From Chitinophaga sancti (lineage in GTDB: Bacteria > Bacteroidota > Bacteroidia > Chitinophagales > Chitinophagaceae), in contig NZ_CP139247.1 of assembly GCF_034087045.1 (NCBI RefSeq), forward strand, positions 6,970,001 to 7,034,000: a stretch of DNA of 64,000 bases, given 5' to 3'. Below, piece by piece: positions 33,016 through 41,854 of this stretch. A program made the position numbers and the translations under genes. Every line of letters starts with the position of its first letter. The first letter of the stretch is position 1. Under the pieces are notes generated by a model. It ran no database searches, had not been told where the DNA came from, and saw only the letters and a list, made by a program, of their open reading frames with translations.

Positions 33016-33594
33016 CTAAAGTTTAAATGCGTATGCTACTCTGACACCTATTACATTATTGGATGTTCCACCATCGACAAATTTAGAGTTGCCATCAAAT
33101 TTCACGGCAGCATCCAGGTAATTGCCTTTGCCCAGTGGAATCAGGTAACCTATCTGCGGTGTGTATACGAAAGCTGCTGACTTATCGTTGTACACACCGG
33201 TGCCATTGGTAATAAAGCTTACGCCCGCCTGACCCTGTACGTATACATTGTTATTGCTGAACGGATAATACTTCAAACCTACTTTTACCGGAATTAACTG
33301 CAGATCATCCAGGCCTGGTGTATTGTCGGCAAATATATTGGTGTAACCTGCGTTCAGGTTAATGTACAATGTACGTTTTACCAATGCATAATCTGCCTGT
33401 ACAGAACCACCCAGGGTCCAGTTGTAATGATCTTTGAGATTACCTAATGGAATACCAGCCTCGGGGCCTACGCTTAATAGAAATGCGGGTCTGTCTGTTG
33501 TAACCTTATCATCCTTGCTCTGTGCCTTTGCGCCTACTGTTACTGCTAAAAATAAACCTAATGTAACAAGTCCTTTCATTACTCTCTTTTTCAT
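33016..33594 (-). CDS. Outer-membrane beta-barrel protein
   Basis: This 192-residue protein has a signal peptide (to V-G-A-K-A-Q). The remainder is a PorT/OmpA-type small barrel with alternating strands: G-P-E-A-G-I-P-L-G-N-L-K-D-H-Y-N, then L-Y-I-N-L-N-A-G-Y-T-N-I, then V-K-V-G-L-K-Y-Y-P-F, ending V-I-G-V-R-V-A-Y-A-F-K-L. These are the usual features of a Bacteroidota outer-membrane barrel protein. No binding function can be assigned. Confidence 0.85.
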   Translation of the reverse strand: MKKRVMKGLVTLGLFLAVTVGAKAQSKDDKVTTDRPAFLLSVGPEAGIPLGNLKDHYNWTLGGSVQADYALVKRTLYINLNAGYTNIFADNTPGLDDLQLIPVKVGLKYYPFSNNNVYVQGQAGVSFITNGTGVYNDKSAAFVYTPQIGYLIPLGKGNYLDAAVKFDGNSKFVDGGTSNNVIGVRVAYAFKL

Positions 33595-33733
33595 CGTCTT
33601 TCGTTTTAATCTTGTCTAATATTTATTGTATCAATCTTAAATTCGTATTGTAATGTGAGATAATTGAGCCTGAATTAAACAATCATTATCTGGATGCAAT
33701 TAATCTTTTTTTTCATCTTGCATCTATAATGCA

Positions 33734-34267
33734 TCATTCCTGTAACAGCTGTATATTCGCTTCCAGCTGTACATCCTCGCCCAACAGCAATCCACCAGCT
33801 TCCAGCACAGCATTATATGTCAATCCGAATTCCCATCTGCTGATGTTTCCCTTCACTTCAAAACCTATTTTCTTTCTGCCATAACCATCTACAGCTTCAC
33901 CACCATACTCTGCTTCCAGTTCTATGGGACGACTCACGCCTTTCATGGTCAGTGTACCTGCCAGGCTGTATCTATCACCCTTCAGTTTTCTGAAGTAAGC
34001 GGATTGAAATGTTATTTGTGGAAAGTGTGCCGCATCGAAGAAATCGACGGACTTTAAGTGGGTATCTCTTTGTTCCTGATTGGTATCTATACTGTGTACA
34101 TCCAGTGAGAAATGAACTGCTGCATTATCGATCTGGTGCGGATCGGAGAAGGTTGCACCACCATTGAAGTTATTGAAGGCACCGGTTACATTCGAGATGA
34201 CAAGGTGTTTGATCTTAAACTGAACACCTGAGTGATCAGGGTCAATGATCCATTTCTTTTGATTCAT
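33734..34267 (-). CDS. Cytoplasmic YceI family protein
   Basis: The start at 34267 (M-N-Q-K-K-W-I-I-D) was chosen over 34300 because YceI proteins begin with W-x-I/V-D-P-x-H-S. The 177-residue protein shows D-P-D-H-S-G-V-Q-F-K-I-K-H-L-V-I-S-N-V-T-G, then A-H-F-P-Q-I-T-F-Q-S, then G-T-L-T-M-K-G-V-S-R-P-I-E-L. Unlike the YceI at 27291 it has no signal peptide, so it should bind its lipid ligand in the cytoplasm. It appears to be a single gene. Confidence 0.9.
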   Translation of the reverse strand: MNQKKWIIDPDHSGVQFKIKHLVISNVTGAFNNFNGGATFSDPHQIDNAAVHFSLDVHSIDTNQEQRDTHLKSVDFFDAAHFPQITFQSAYFRKLKGDRYSLAGTLTMKGVSRPIELEAEYGGEAVDGYGRKKIGFEVKGNISRWEFGLTYNAVLEAGGLLLGEDVQLEANIQLLQE

Positions 34268-34579
34268 AAACTTGCGCGATTTGTCATTAATTCCATACAA
34301 AAGTAGAACGTCTGACGCTTCGCATCAATTCCAAAAAAGCACAAAAAAAGACCAATTTTCCCTGTCGCCGGCGAGGCAGGAAAAATTGGTCTTGTATTCC
34401 GATTTATTGGTTTCATTCAATGAGCCATTACCTTCTACCTTTGCATCGCAATGAAAATTGCAGTTTTAACAGTTGTAGGTTTAAGTAATAGCCGTTTCGC
34501 CTCTGCGTCATGGCTTTTTTTTTTCTGAAAATGGTTTTCATTCCCCGTTGGAGAATTCTCTCTTTCATGAATGTTTTAT
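34268..34579. other. 312-base gap with one strong hairpin
   Basis: The only clear element is a long hairpin at 34348-34393. A 25-codon frame at 34451-34528 on the plus strand begins M-K-I-A-V-L-T-V-V-G-L-S just after TACCTTTGC and may be the remnant of a lost gene. No real gene was found. Confidence 0.5.
34348..34393. terminator. Terminator hairpin with 17-bp stem
   Basis: Arms 34348-34364 and 34377-34393 pair with one mismatch, with A-rich sequence on the left (U-run on the minus strand). It probably ends the GH2/HExxH transcript coming from the right. Confidence 0.8.
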
Positions 34580-35206
34580 TTACAAACCATCCAGCTGCAT
34601 TGCTTCCAATATCTGGCAATGATAAATGTAATCATACACAGAAGTCACTTCTGTTGGGTAATTGAGTCCATATGGCCAGAAGTGCTGACTATCTCCATAC
34701 AATACTGCTGTTGAATTACCAGTGAGTGTACGCAGTGTCTGCGTGGCATAGGTACCTGTATAGGTTCCACTTACGATCAGGGTATTCCACCATACACTCG
34801 TAGTGCCTACGCCTACTGTATGTGCTATTTCGTGCAGCGCAGTAGCCAGGTTCATATAATACGTGTTGGAGCCAAAACGGATACTTCCATTAATATTGCC
34901 ATCGGCAGTGGATACAGAAGGCACATAGGTCACAGTAATCGCTTTGGTGTAGGTGGTATAATGATTCATATACCATACGGCGCTATCCATAGCAGCAGTG
35001 ATGAGAGTGTACGCCGCCTGCTCTGTAGACGTAGGATTACTGGATGTGACCAGCGTATAAGTCACGTTGCCAGTGACAGCAGCTTCGCTACTGGTACTGG
35101 CAACGTTATCAGATTTGATATCGGGCAGGTCTTCTGTTTTTTTACAGGCAGCTATTAGGAGCATAACAAGGCTGATTGCTACTAGCAAACGAGGGTTTCT
35201 TTTCAT
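34580..35206 (-). CDS. Secreted lipoprotein with HExxH zinc-protease-like motif
   Basis: The start at 35206 gives a lipoprotein signal (M-K-R-N-P-R-L-L-V then a hydrophobic run to A-A-C21-K-K). The 208-residue protein contains H125-E-I-A-H129-T-V-G-V-G, a zincin-type motif in which Glu would be catalytic. The third ligand is not obvious; H-F-W-P-Y-G-L-N-Y near 185 may supply a His. The end (D-Y-I-Y-H-C-Q-I-L-E-A-M-Q-L-D-G-L) resembles secreted Bacteroidota proteins of unknown role. It lies 26 bases after the GH2 gene and is probably co-transcribed. Proteolytic activity is unproven. Confidence 0.7.
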   Translation of the reverse strand: MKRNPRLLVAISLVMLLIAACKKTEDLPDIKSDNVASTSSEAAVTGNVTYTLVTSSNPTSTEQAAYTLITAAMDSAVWYMNHYTTYTKAITVTYVPSVSTADGNINGSIRFGSNTYYMNLATALHEIAHTVGVGTTSVWWNTLIVSGTYTGTYATQTLRTLTGNSTAVLYGDSQHFWPYGLNYPTEVTSVYDYIYHCQILEAMQLDGL

Positions 35207-35232
35207 TTTTGAGGGTTTAAAAAAATTATAGA

Positions 35233-37641
35233 TTAAAATGTAACGGTAGCTGCCTCCAATCCATTTCCTGTAGCTTTTAGTACCACTGCTCCGGGTTTGT
35301 TTCCTGCTTTGATGATCAACTGGGCATGCCCGTTGAAGAGGCTGCGTTGCCATGCACCTTGTACACATTTATCAGGTTCATGGCTGCTGGGATCACCATT
35401 GCCGACACCGATGATGTCTGCCTGGCCATCCAGTGAGAAGTGGATCATATCGCCGGCTACGGGCACTGTTCTGCCCTTATCATCCACTGCACTCACATTG
35501 ACTACGACAGCGTCTTCTCCATCAGCCTGCAAAGTTGTCTTTGAGGGGGTTAATACAATCCGTTTAGGAGTACCGGTGGTTTCTACCTTGCTGGTGATTT
35601 TTTTACCTTTCTTATAAGCTACCGCTTCGAGGGTACCGGGTTCATAGTTCACGCTCCAGCGGAGGTGTCCATTGACCGGCATATCTTTTTTCCCAAGGCT
35701 TTTGCCATTTAGGAAGAGTTCTACATTTTCTGCATTGGTATTGATCCATACCAGTACGGGCTGTCCTTCTTTTCCTTGCCAGTTCCAGTGTGGGGCAATA
35801 TTCAGCACATCTTTGTCCGTCCACCATGCCTGGTAATAGTAATATACATTTTTAGGGAAGCCGCACATGTCCATGATACCAAAGTGAGAGTTGATATTTG
35901 GCCAGCTGTAAGGCGTAGGTTCACCACGATAGTCGAAGCCTGTCCATGCAAAACCACCCATAAACCAGGGGCGTGCGGTGGCCAGTTTCCACCAGATCTC
36001 CGCAGTAGAGGCCCATGATGGGTAGGTGCTGTCATAGTCAGGTACATAGCCATTTACGGTATCTTTTATGTAGATGCCACGGGTGGTGACAGTGCTGGCT
36101 ACTTCTGTGCCTATTACCGGTTGTTCAGGATGATCTTTGTGATAGCCATCTATACCGCCAAGGTTATAGTTGAAACCGCGCACGGGAATTACTTCGTTCA
36201 CACCATGAAATACGTTCGGCATGTTTGCAGCATAAGTACTGGTGCGGGAAGGATCCAGCTCCTGCTGTACGAACAGGTTGTGCTGGGCAATGCGCTTGCC
36301 GATGTCGGTATATTGGGTTTGGAATTCTTCGTTACCAATAGACCAGATGAAGATGCTTGGATGGTTCCTGTCTCTCAGGATCAGTTTACGTAATTGCCCT
36401 TCGTATTCAGGACCACTGTTAAGTAATCTGGTTTCATCCATTACAATCATACCAAGGCTATCGCAGGCATCCAGTAACTCAGGTGTAGGCGGATTGTGGC
36501 TGGTACGATAGGCGTTGGTACCCATTTCTTTCAGCAATCCAATTCTATAGTATTGCAGGTAGTCGGGTAAGGCGGCGCCTACGCCCGCATGGTCCTGATG
36601 ACAGCATACACCCTGTACTTTGATGTTTTTACCATTGAGGAAGAAGCCTTTATCCTTGTCCATTACAATGGTGCGAACACCAAAACGCACCTTCATACTA
36701 TCGATGGTTTTACCATTTGATTGTACGATAGCCACGGCACGGTAGAGATAGGGGTTTTCCAGTGACCAAAGTTGTGGTTGGGTGATGGTTAAAGCCTGCG
36801 AAAGCTTTTTGCTTTCATTGATGGCCAGGGACAGTGGTCGTGGTTTACTTTGTGCCAGTGTCTTGCCTTCCCTGTTGGTGATCACAGTGTATACAGTGGC
36901 ATTGGCAGGGGTAATATTTTCATTCTTTACAGTTGTTTCGATGGTAACAATGGCATCGTTTCCTTTCTGTGTGGAGTGAACAAACACGCCACCGTCAGTA
37001 GCGATGTGCAGGTTGTTGGTGACATTGAGCCATACGTGGCGGTAGATGCCAGCGCCTTCGTAGAACCAGCCTTCATTTTGAGTGGCGTCGGCGCGAACTA
37101 CGAGGACGTTGGGTTTGTCGAATTGTAATACGTCGGTGATGTCGTAGGAGGCGCCTGTGTAGCCGCTGAAGTTACCGCCGAGGTAGTAGCCGTTTACCCA
37201 TACTTTGCTGTCGCGGTATACGCCGTCGAGTTGGATGACGAAGCGGTTGCCGGAGTCGGCGCGGGCTATGTTGAAGGTTTTGCGGTACCAGCCGATGCTG
37301 TTTTCGGGGAAACCGCCACCTACAGGTTTGTAGCCTTTGCCTTCGAGGTCACCTTTTTTTGAATATTGGAATGGCAGGGTGACAGCCCAGTCATGTGGGA
37401 GTTGGATGTCTTGCCAGGTGTTGTCGTTGAATTTTGGTTCGATGCAGGTGTTGTATGCGGAACCCGATTTTGAGAAGGAGGTTTCAAGGCCATAGTTGAA
37501 ATCTCTTTCTGCGTTGCCGGCGTGGCCGAGGGCGAATTTCCAGTTTGAATCGAAATTGATGTGTCTGCGTAGTGGTGACTGCGCAGCGGCGGTGAAGCCG
37601 ATGGTTAGTGCTGAGAATAAAAGCAGCAGATCTTTTTTCAT
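35233..37641 (-). CDS. GH2 family glycosidase (beta-galactosidase-like), secreted
   Basis: The start at 37641 gives a signal peptide (M-K-K-D-L-L-L-L-F to T-A-A-A-Q). The 802-residue protein has the GH2 order: jelly-roll sugar-binding domain (H-D-W-A-V-T-L-P, G-W-Y-R-K-T-F-N), immunoglobulin-like domain, and TIM barrel. The barrel carries A-Y-R-T-S-H-N-P-P-T-P and the acid/base motif S-I-G-N-E438-E, with E513 in V-I-G-T-E as likely nucleophile. C-terminal DUF4982-like and Ig-like domains follow. It releases terminal sugars (galactose or a similar residue) outside the cytoplasm. Substrate specificity cannot be read from sequence. Confidence 0.9.
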   Translation of the reverse strand: MKKDLLLLFSALTIGFTAAAQSPLRRHINFDSNWKFALGHAGNAERDFNYGLETSFSKSGSAYNTCIEPKFNDNTWQDIQLPHDWAVTLPFQYSKKGDLEGKGYKPVGGGFPENSIGWYRKTFNIARADSGNRFVIQLDGVYRDSKVWVNGYYLGGNFSGYTGASYDITDVLQFDKPNVLVVRADATQNEGWFYEGAGIYRHVWLNVTNNLHIATDGGVFVHSTQKGNDAIVTIETTVKNENITPANATVYTVITNREGKTLAQSKPRPLSLAINESKKLSQALTITQPQLWSLENPYLYRAVAIVQSNGKTIDSMKVRFGVRTIVMDKDKGFFLNGKNIKVQGVCCHQDHAGVGAALPDYLQYYRIGLLKEMGTNAYRTSHNPPTPELLDACDSLGMIVMDETRLLNSGPEYEGQLRKLILRDRNHPSIFIWSIGNEEFQTQYTDIGKRIAQHNLFVQQELDPSRTSTYAANMPNVFHGVNEVIPVRGFNYNLGGIDGYHKDHPEQPVIGTEVASTVTTRGIYIKDTVNGYVPDYDSTYPSWASTAEIWWKLATARPWFMGGFAWTGFDYRGEPTPYSWPNINSHFGIMDMCGFPKNVYYYYQAWWTDKDVLNIAPHWNWQGKEGQPVLVWINTNAENVELFLNGKSLGKKDMPVNGHLRWSVNYEPGTLEAVAYKKGKKITSKVETTGTPKRIVLTPSKTTLQADGEDAVVVNVSAVDDKGRTVPVAGDMIHFSLDGQADIIGVGNGDPSSHEPDKCVQGAWQRSLFNGHAQLIIKAGNKPGAVVLKATGNGLEAATVTF

Positions 37642-37770
37642 GATAATGATTTTCCTTACGTGGTGTGAGGAAAGCAATATAGGAATTAATAATTGTAAAA
37701 AAGACAGTTTTTATCATTTATTGGGGCAAAAAAAAAGTCTGCCTTCGGCCGATGCTTTTATTTGAGGGGG

Positions 37771-37802
37771 CTGGAGATGCCTGTAATAGCAGGCATCTCC
37801 AG
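37771..37802. terminator. 13-bp hairpin downstream of multicopper oxidase
   Basis: A perfect stem (37771-37783 with 37790-37802) encloses a 6-base loop, 57 bases past the oxidase stop on the minus strand. There is no strong U-run, so the efficiency of termination is uncertain. Confidence 0.65.
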
Positions 37803-37858
37803 CAGATTATTGTAGCAGATCACAATGACCAATAAGGTTAATATTTGCTTAGTATTAG

Positions 37859-40057
37859 TTAATATCTGAGCGTGACACCTGCACCAAAACCCATGTCACT
37901 GTCGTAGTGAGTAGATAAAGACAAGTAATTTGTCCAGATATACCGGAAGCCGGCCATGTATTCACGATCAGTATTTGCCATGAACTGGAATCGAAGGCGT
38001 CTGGTAATGGGAATATCTTCACGGCTTAGTTGCAGTCTGAGTTTGCCATCGGTATCGATGGAGGCATCCGCGGTAATCAGCATGGGTAGCGTATATTCAA
38101 AACCTGCATGCAGTACACCGCGTTTATTGCGGGTATTGGTCTGGCCGAATAAGTTTTTTTCTGGTTGCTTTTCACGGCGGTAGCGGAAATCCCAGCCGAT
38201 ATAGGGGAATAGCCATTGCATGCGGCCGAGGTAGCGGCCAAAATGGCTTTCTGTTTCATAGCCGTTTTCTGCATTGAGGCCGACTCTCCATTCAGTTTGT
38301 AAACGGTAACGGGTATTGGCAAATTGTATGGTACCATCGCTGCCATTGCTTTCTAACCCAACTTCTGCCATCGTATGAATTTGCCTGTCATCAGCTTTTA
38401 TTTTCCGGTATGCCTTTTCAGGATTTGGGAGTTCAGGATTGGCAGGTGAATTTTCGTAACTGAATACACGGCCCATGCCGCTCATCATGTGGTATAAGAT
38501 GTGGCAATGGAAGAACCAGTCACCGCTTTCTGTGGCGGCAAATTCGATGGTATCTCTTTCCATTGGCATAATATCAAGGGTGTGCTTTAGGGGCGAGTAA
38601 TCGCCCTGACCATTCAGTACACGGAAGAAGTGACCGTGTAGGTGCATGGGATGGCGCATCATGGTATTGTTGTATAAAATGATGCGAACGTTTTCTCCTT
38701 TTTTAATGAGGATCTTATCTGATTCGGAAACGGTTTTGTTATTGATTGTCCATACGTAGCGGTTCATGTTGCCGGTAAGGTCGAAATGGAGTTCTTTTGT
38801 GGGACCTGCGGGCAGGGTTGTTTTTTCGGTAGCACGAAGCATGCTGTAATTGAGGGTGACCAGATCATCGCTATTGCTCATACTGCCCATGCCGCTCTTA
38901 TTCATGTCCATATGCATATTCATATCCGAATGCATGTGGTCCATGTTGCCGGCAGGTTTCTTTTTTCGATCCAGTTCAGGATACATCACTGTATTCATAT
39001 CCATCTGCTGTGATGACATATTCATCCCCATATCATCCATATCTCCATTCATCTTCATCATGCCATTCATCATCTTCATTCCTTCAAAATATCTTAATCG
39101 TGGCAAGCGCTCTGCGGGCATGGCCATGCCACTTCCTAACAGCACAGAAGTACTGTTCGTTCTATCTTCAGAAGTTGCGAGAAATTCATACTGCATATCA
39201 TCAGGAATCGTTACTACCACATCATATGTTTCTGCTACACCTACAATTAAGCGATCTACTTCTACAGGTTCTACATCCTTTCCATCATTTGCTACTACGG
39301 TAATCTTTCCGCCTGAATAAGTGAGCCAGAAATAAGTAGAAGAACTCCCATTCACCACACGCAATTTCACTTTATCTCCTCCTTTGTATTGTAGCAATGT
39401 ATCTGTCATCTTTCCATTTGTCATGAAATGATTATAATATACATCGCTCACATCCATCGCCAGCATGCGTTTCCATTCATTCGTTACTTTGGTACCGAAT
39501 TTACCGGCTTTGATCGCCTCTCCATAACTCTGCACACTATTCTTTTTTACAGAGAACCAGTCAGACGCATTATGCAAATATCTGTCTACCGTATGTGGAT
39601 TCATGCGGGTATAATCACTCAGCAGCATGGTATATTCTTTCTGTGGCTGCTCATTCTTTTTATGAATCACAATTGCGCCATACAGTCCACTCTGCTCCTG
39701 GAGCATGGTATGTGAATGATACCAGTAAGTACCATTTTGAATAATAGGAAATTTATATTCATGTGTTTCTCCGGCTTTGATAGGCGCCGTGGTGAGATAG
39801 GATACACCATCGTACCTATTGGGCAAAAGAATACCATGCCAGTGTACAGATGTTTCCATTCCCATCTGGTTGTGTACGTAGATAAGGGCGGTATCACCTT
39901 CTGTAAATTCCAATACAGGACCGGGACTTCCACCATTAATGGTCATTTCATTGTGCATGTGACCATGGGCAATATACAGGTCATATCGCACAGTTCGCTG
40001 TGCAAAGGCTGCTGTACAACACAGCGACAGTAAAAGTATAGATAATAGATTCCTCAC
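37859..40057 (-). CDS. Multicopper oxidase fused to CopB-like outer-membrane barrel
   Basis: This 732-residue protein has a signal peptide (to A-A-F-A-Q20). The copper sites of a CopA/laccase-type oxidase are all present: H72-W-H-G, H114-S-H, H472-L-H-G-H and H517-C-H-I-L-Y-H-M. A Met/Asp-rich insert (M-K-M-M-N-G-M-M-K-M-N-G, N-M-D-H-M-H-S-D-M-N) lies before the last cupredoxin domain. From ~545 the chain continues as ~190 residues resembling CopB (H-T-M-A-E-V-G-L-E, F-P-Y-I-G-W-D-F-R-Y, E-Y-M-A-G-F-R-Y-I-W). The fusion would place a cuprous oxidase on an outer-membrane barrel for copper resistance. It probably oxidises Cu(I) in the periplasm or at the surface. Confidence 0.88.
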   Translation of the reverse strand: MRNLLSILLLSLCCTAAFAQRTVRYDLYIAHGHMHNEMTINGGSPGPVLEFTEGDTALIYVHNQMGMETSVHWHGILLPNRYDGVSYLTTAPIKAGETHEYKFPIIQNGTYWYHSHTMLQEQSGLYGAIVIHKKNEQPQKEYTMLLSDYTRMNPHTVDRYLHNASDWFSVKKNSVQSYGEAIKAGKFGTKVTNEWKRMLAMDVSDVYYNHFMTNGKMTDTLLQYKGGDKVKLRVVNGSSSTYFWLTYSGGKITVVANDGKDVEPVEVDRLIVGVAETYDVVVTIPDDMQYEFLATSEDRTNSTSVLLGSGMAMPAERLPRLRYFEGMKMMNGMMKMNGDMDDMGMNMSSQQMDMNTVMYPELDRKKKPAGNMDHMHSDMNMHMDMNKSGMGSMSNSDDLVTLNYSMLRATEKTTLPAGPTKELHFDLTGNMNRYVWTINNKTVSESDKILIKKGENVRIILYNNTMMRHPMHLHGHFFRVLNGQGDYSPLKHTLDIMPMERDTIEFAATESGDWFFHCHILYHMMSGMGRVFSYENSPANPELPNPEKAYRKIKADDRQIHTMAEVGLESNGSDGTIQFANTRYRLQTEWRVGLNAENGYETESHFGRYLGRMQWLFPYIGWDFRYRREKQPEKNLFGQTNTRNKRGVLHAGFEYTLPMLITADASIDTDGKLRLQLSREDIPITRRLRFQFMANTDREYMAGFRYIWTNYLSLSTHYDSDMGFGAGVTLRY

Positions 40058-40113
40058 CTGATAAAGATAAATCAGGAACAGGTATAGAATTTCAGGGGAG
40101 TTGTATAAAATTA

Positions 40114-40428
40114 TTAGTTCTTACTGAAGGGTATCCTGATAAAGTGAGATTCCCATTGTTCAATGTCATGCTTATACATCTCATCTACCTTAAAGTGTGG
40201 GCCGGCCGGAGACTGTTCCGGTGCAGGCGCCACACGGCAGTGATGCTTATATTCCAGTATGATCCCTGTCGAGACTATACTCTTTTGTATCACTTTAGGT
40301 GTGGGCACCTGAGGTACCGAAACTATAAAAGGCCCCCCTTTCTTTCTTTTTCTAAATAACACCATCGACACAGCGATGGCTACAACCGGCAGAAGGAAAA
40401 ATAGTTCCTTCGTTAAGTTACTTTCCAT
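40114..40428 (-). CDS. Small membrane-anchored protein after two-component genes
   Basis: This 104-residue protein has one N-terminal membrane helix (L-F-F-L-L-P-V-V-A-I-A-V-S-M-V-L-F) followed by R-K-R-K-K-G and a soluble part with H-H-C and two short Pro-rich segments. It starts 8 bases after the receiver gene, at the position where a LytTR DNA-binding domain would be expected, but it bears no resemblance to one. I do not recognise a family. Confidence 0.55.
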   Translation of the reverse strand: MESNLTKELFFLLPVVAIAVSMVLFRKRKKGGPFIVSVPQVPTPKVIQKSIVSTGIILEYKHHCRVAPAPEQSPAGPHFKVDEMYKHDIEQWESHFIRIPFSKN

Positions 40429-40436
40429 AAAAAAAA

Positions 40437-40817
40437 CTAAAGTATCCCTGTTTGCTGCAAAATAGCTACCTGCATGGCTGCCTTGTCTACGGCCTGCAGA
40501 AAACGGTCATACTGAAATGGTTTTAAGAGAAAATCGGCTGCCCTGGCATTGAATCCTTCGATCGCATATTCGCTGTAAGCAGTCGTAAACACAACTACCA
40601 TTTTGCGGGGTAATGATTTATAAAAGTCCATTCCTGATACGTTTGGCATTCGGATATCAATGAACAATACGTCTATCACGTGCTCTTCCAGATATTTTAA
40701 TGCTGCTGCCGTACTGGTAAATACTTGTTCCAGGCTTATAATATCTATTTTATTACAATATGTTTCAATAACCTGTAATGCAGGTGGTTCATCGTCTATC
40801 GCTATTGCTTTCATCAT
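40437..40817 (-). CDS. Receiver-only response regulator
   Basis: This 126-residue protein is a complete CheY-like receiver: A-I-D-D-E-P acidic pocket, phosphoacceptor Asp in V-L-F-I-D-I-R-M-P-N-V-S-G, Thr in V-V-F-T-T-A-Y, Lys in L-L-K-P-F. Regulators partnered with LytS-type kinases in this phylum normally carry a LytTR DNA-binding domain (total ~240 residues). Here the frame stops right after the receiver, and the next gene does not restore it. It may act through protein contacts, or it may be truncated. It overlaps the kinase by 4 bases. Confidence 0.88.
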   Translation of the reverse strand: MMKAIAIDDEPPALQVIETYCNKIDIISLEQVFTSTAAALKYLEEHVIDVLFIDIRMPNVSGMDFYKSLPRKMVVVFTTAYSEYAIEGFNARAADFLLKPFQYDRFLQAVDKAAMQVAILQQTGIL

Positions 40818-41854
40818 GCCAGGTCCATTGAAAGTTGTACAGAAAATTCGTCTTCATTCTCTGTTATATTTAACTGATGCCGGGAGGGGTATAGTAATTG
40901 TAACCTTTTGATGGTGTTCTCCATACCTATCCCCTCCCCGTCTACCTGTCTTTTGCTCACTTTTCTATTGGTCACATGAAGGACCAGTTGTTGTGCTGTT
41001 AACTGAATAATGATATTTATATCTGATGGTGCATCCGGATTTACACCATGCTTAAATGCATTTTCTATGAAGGAAATCAGGATCAGCGGTGCTATCTGCA
41101 AGTCATTTGTACCTACCTGTACCTGGCTATGAATGGGTGCTGTATTTCCCAGTCTGGCCTGTTGTAGTGAGATATAACTGGTAATGTACTTGATCTCCCG
41201 TTCCAGTGGTACCTTGTGTTGATTGGCATCTCTGAGCACATAGCGCATCAGTTCTGATAACTCTATAATTGCATCCGGTGCGGCATCGTCCTTGCTCAAT
41301 ACCAGGGAATAAATACTATTCAGGGTATTGAATAAAAAGTGCGGGCTGATCTGTCCTTTCAAATGCATCAGCTCATCATTGTACCGGGCTGTCTCTACCA
41401 GAAACCAGCGGTGTCTGATACGCAGTAAGACTGATGTAAGTATGACGATGGCGAAGAGGAATATATGATGACTGATCTGCACAGGAAAACTTCTTCCGTT
41501 CGACATAGGTCCCATCCCATTCGCATCCGGCATTCGCATCGGTGGTACAGGCGAAGGCTGCCAGGGAATATGCCCCGTAAGCAGGGAAGGCAGTACACCA
41601 ATCATAATGAATGCCAGCACAATCCCCGTCAAATATAATGCATACCTCCGCTTAAAATATATGACGGGGATCAGCCAGTAATAATTGAGATAAAATACAA
41701 GCAGCATGAGTGCATTACCGATCAGGTCCCTGATATCAGGACGGGAAATGTATTGCGTTTCCTCAGGCGGCCTGGGAGAAAGTAACAGGGGTACGAACAA
41801 AAATGCCATACTCCCAAATATGTGGTACCATATGTACTTGCGGTTCCCGGCCAT
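40814..41854 (-). CDS. LytS-type sensor histidine kinase
   Basis: This 346-residue protein has four membrane helices in the first ~145 residues. The His_kinase domain follows, with the phosphoacceptor motif Q-I-S-P-H-F-L-F-N-T-L-N-S-I-Y near residue 172. The ATPase part contains L-I-L-I-S-F-I-E-N-A-F-K-H-G-V (N box) and G-I-G-M-E-N (G box). It is a standard Bacteroidota kinase of this family and should phosphorylate the receiver encoded 4 bases inside its end. The neighbouring copper oxidase is a possible target of the system, but this is only proximity. Confidence 0.92.
   Translation of the reverse strand: MAGNRKYIWYHIFGSMAFLFVPLLLSPRPPEETQYISRPDIRDLIGNALMLLVFYLNYYWLIPVIYFKRRYALYLTGIVLAFIMIGVLPSLLTGHIPWQPSPVPPMRMPDANGMGPMSNGRSFPVQISHHIFLFAIVILTSVLLRIRHRWFLVETARYNDELMHLKGQISPHFLFNTLNSIYSLVLSKDDAAPDAIIELSELMRYVLRDANQHKVPLEREIKYITSYISLQQARLGNTAPIHSQVQVGTNDLQIAPLILISFIENAFKHGVNPDAPSDINIIIQLTAQQLVLHVTNRKVSKRQVDGEGIGMENTIKRLQLLYPSRHQLNITENEDEFSVQLSMDLA

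Noticed and set aside
34451..34528. 25-codon plus-strand frame after TACCTTTGC
   Set aside because: Too short, and no family recognised; mentioned only as a possible gene remnant.
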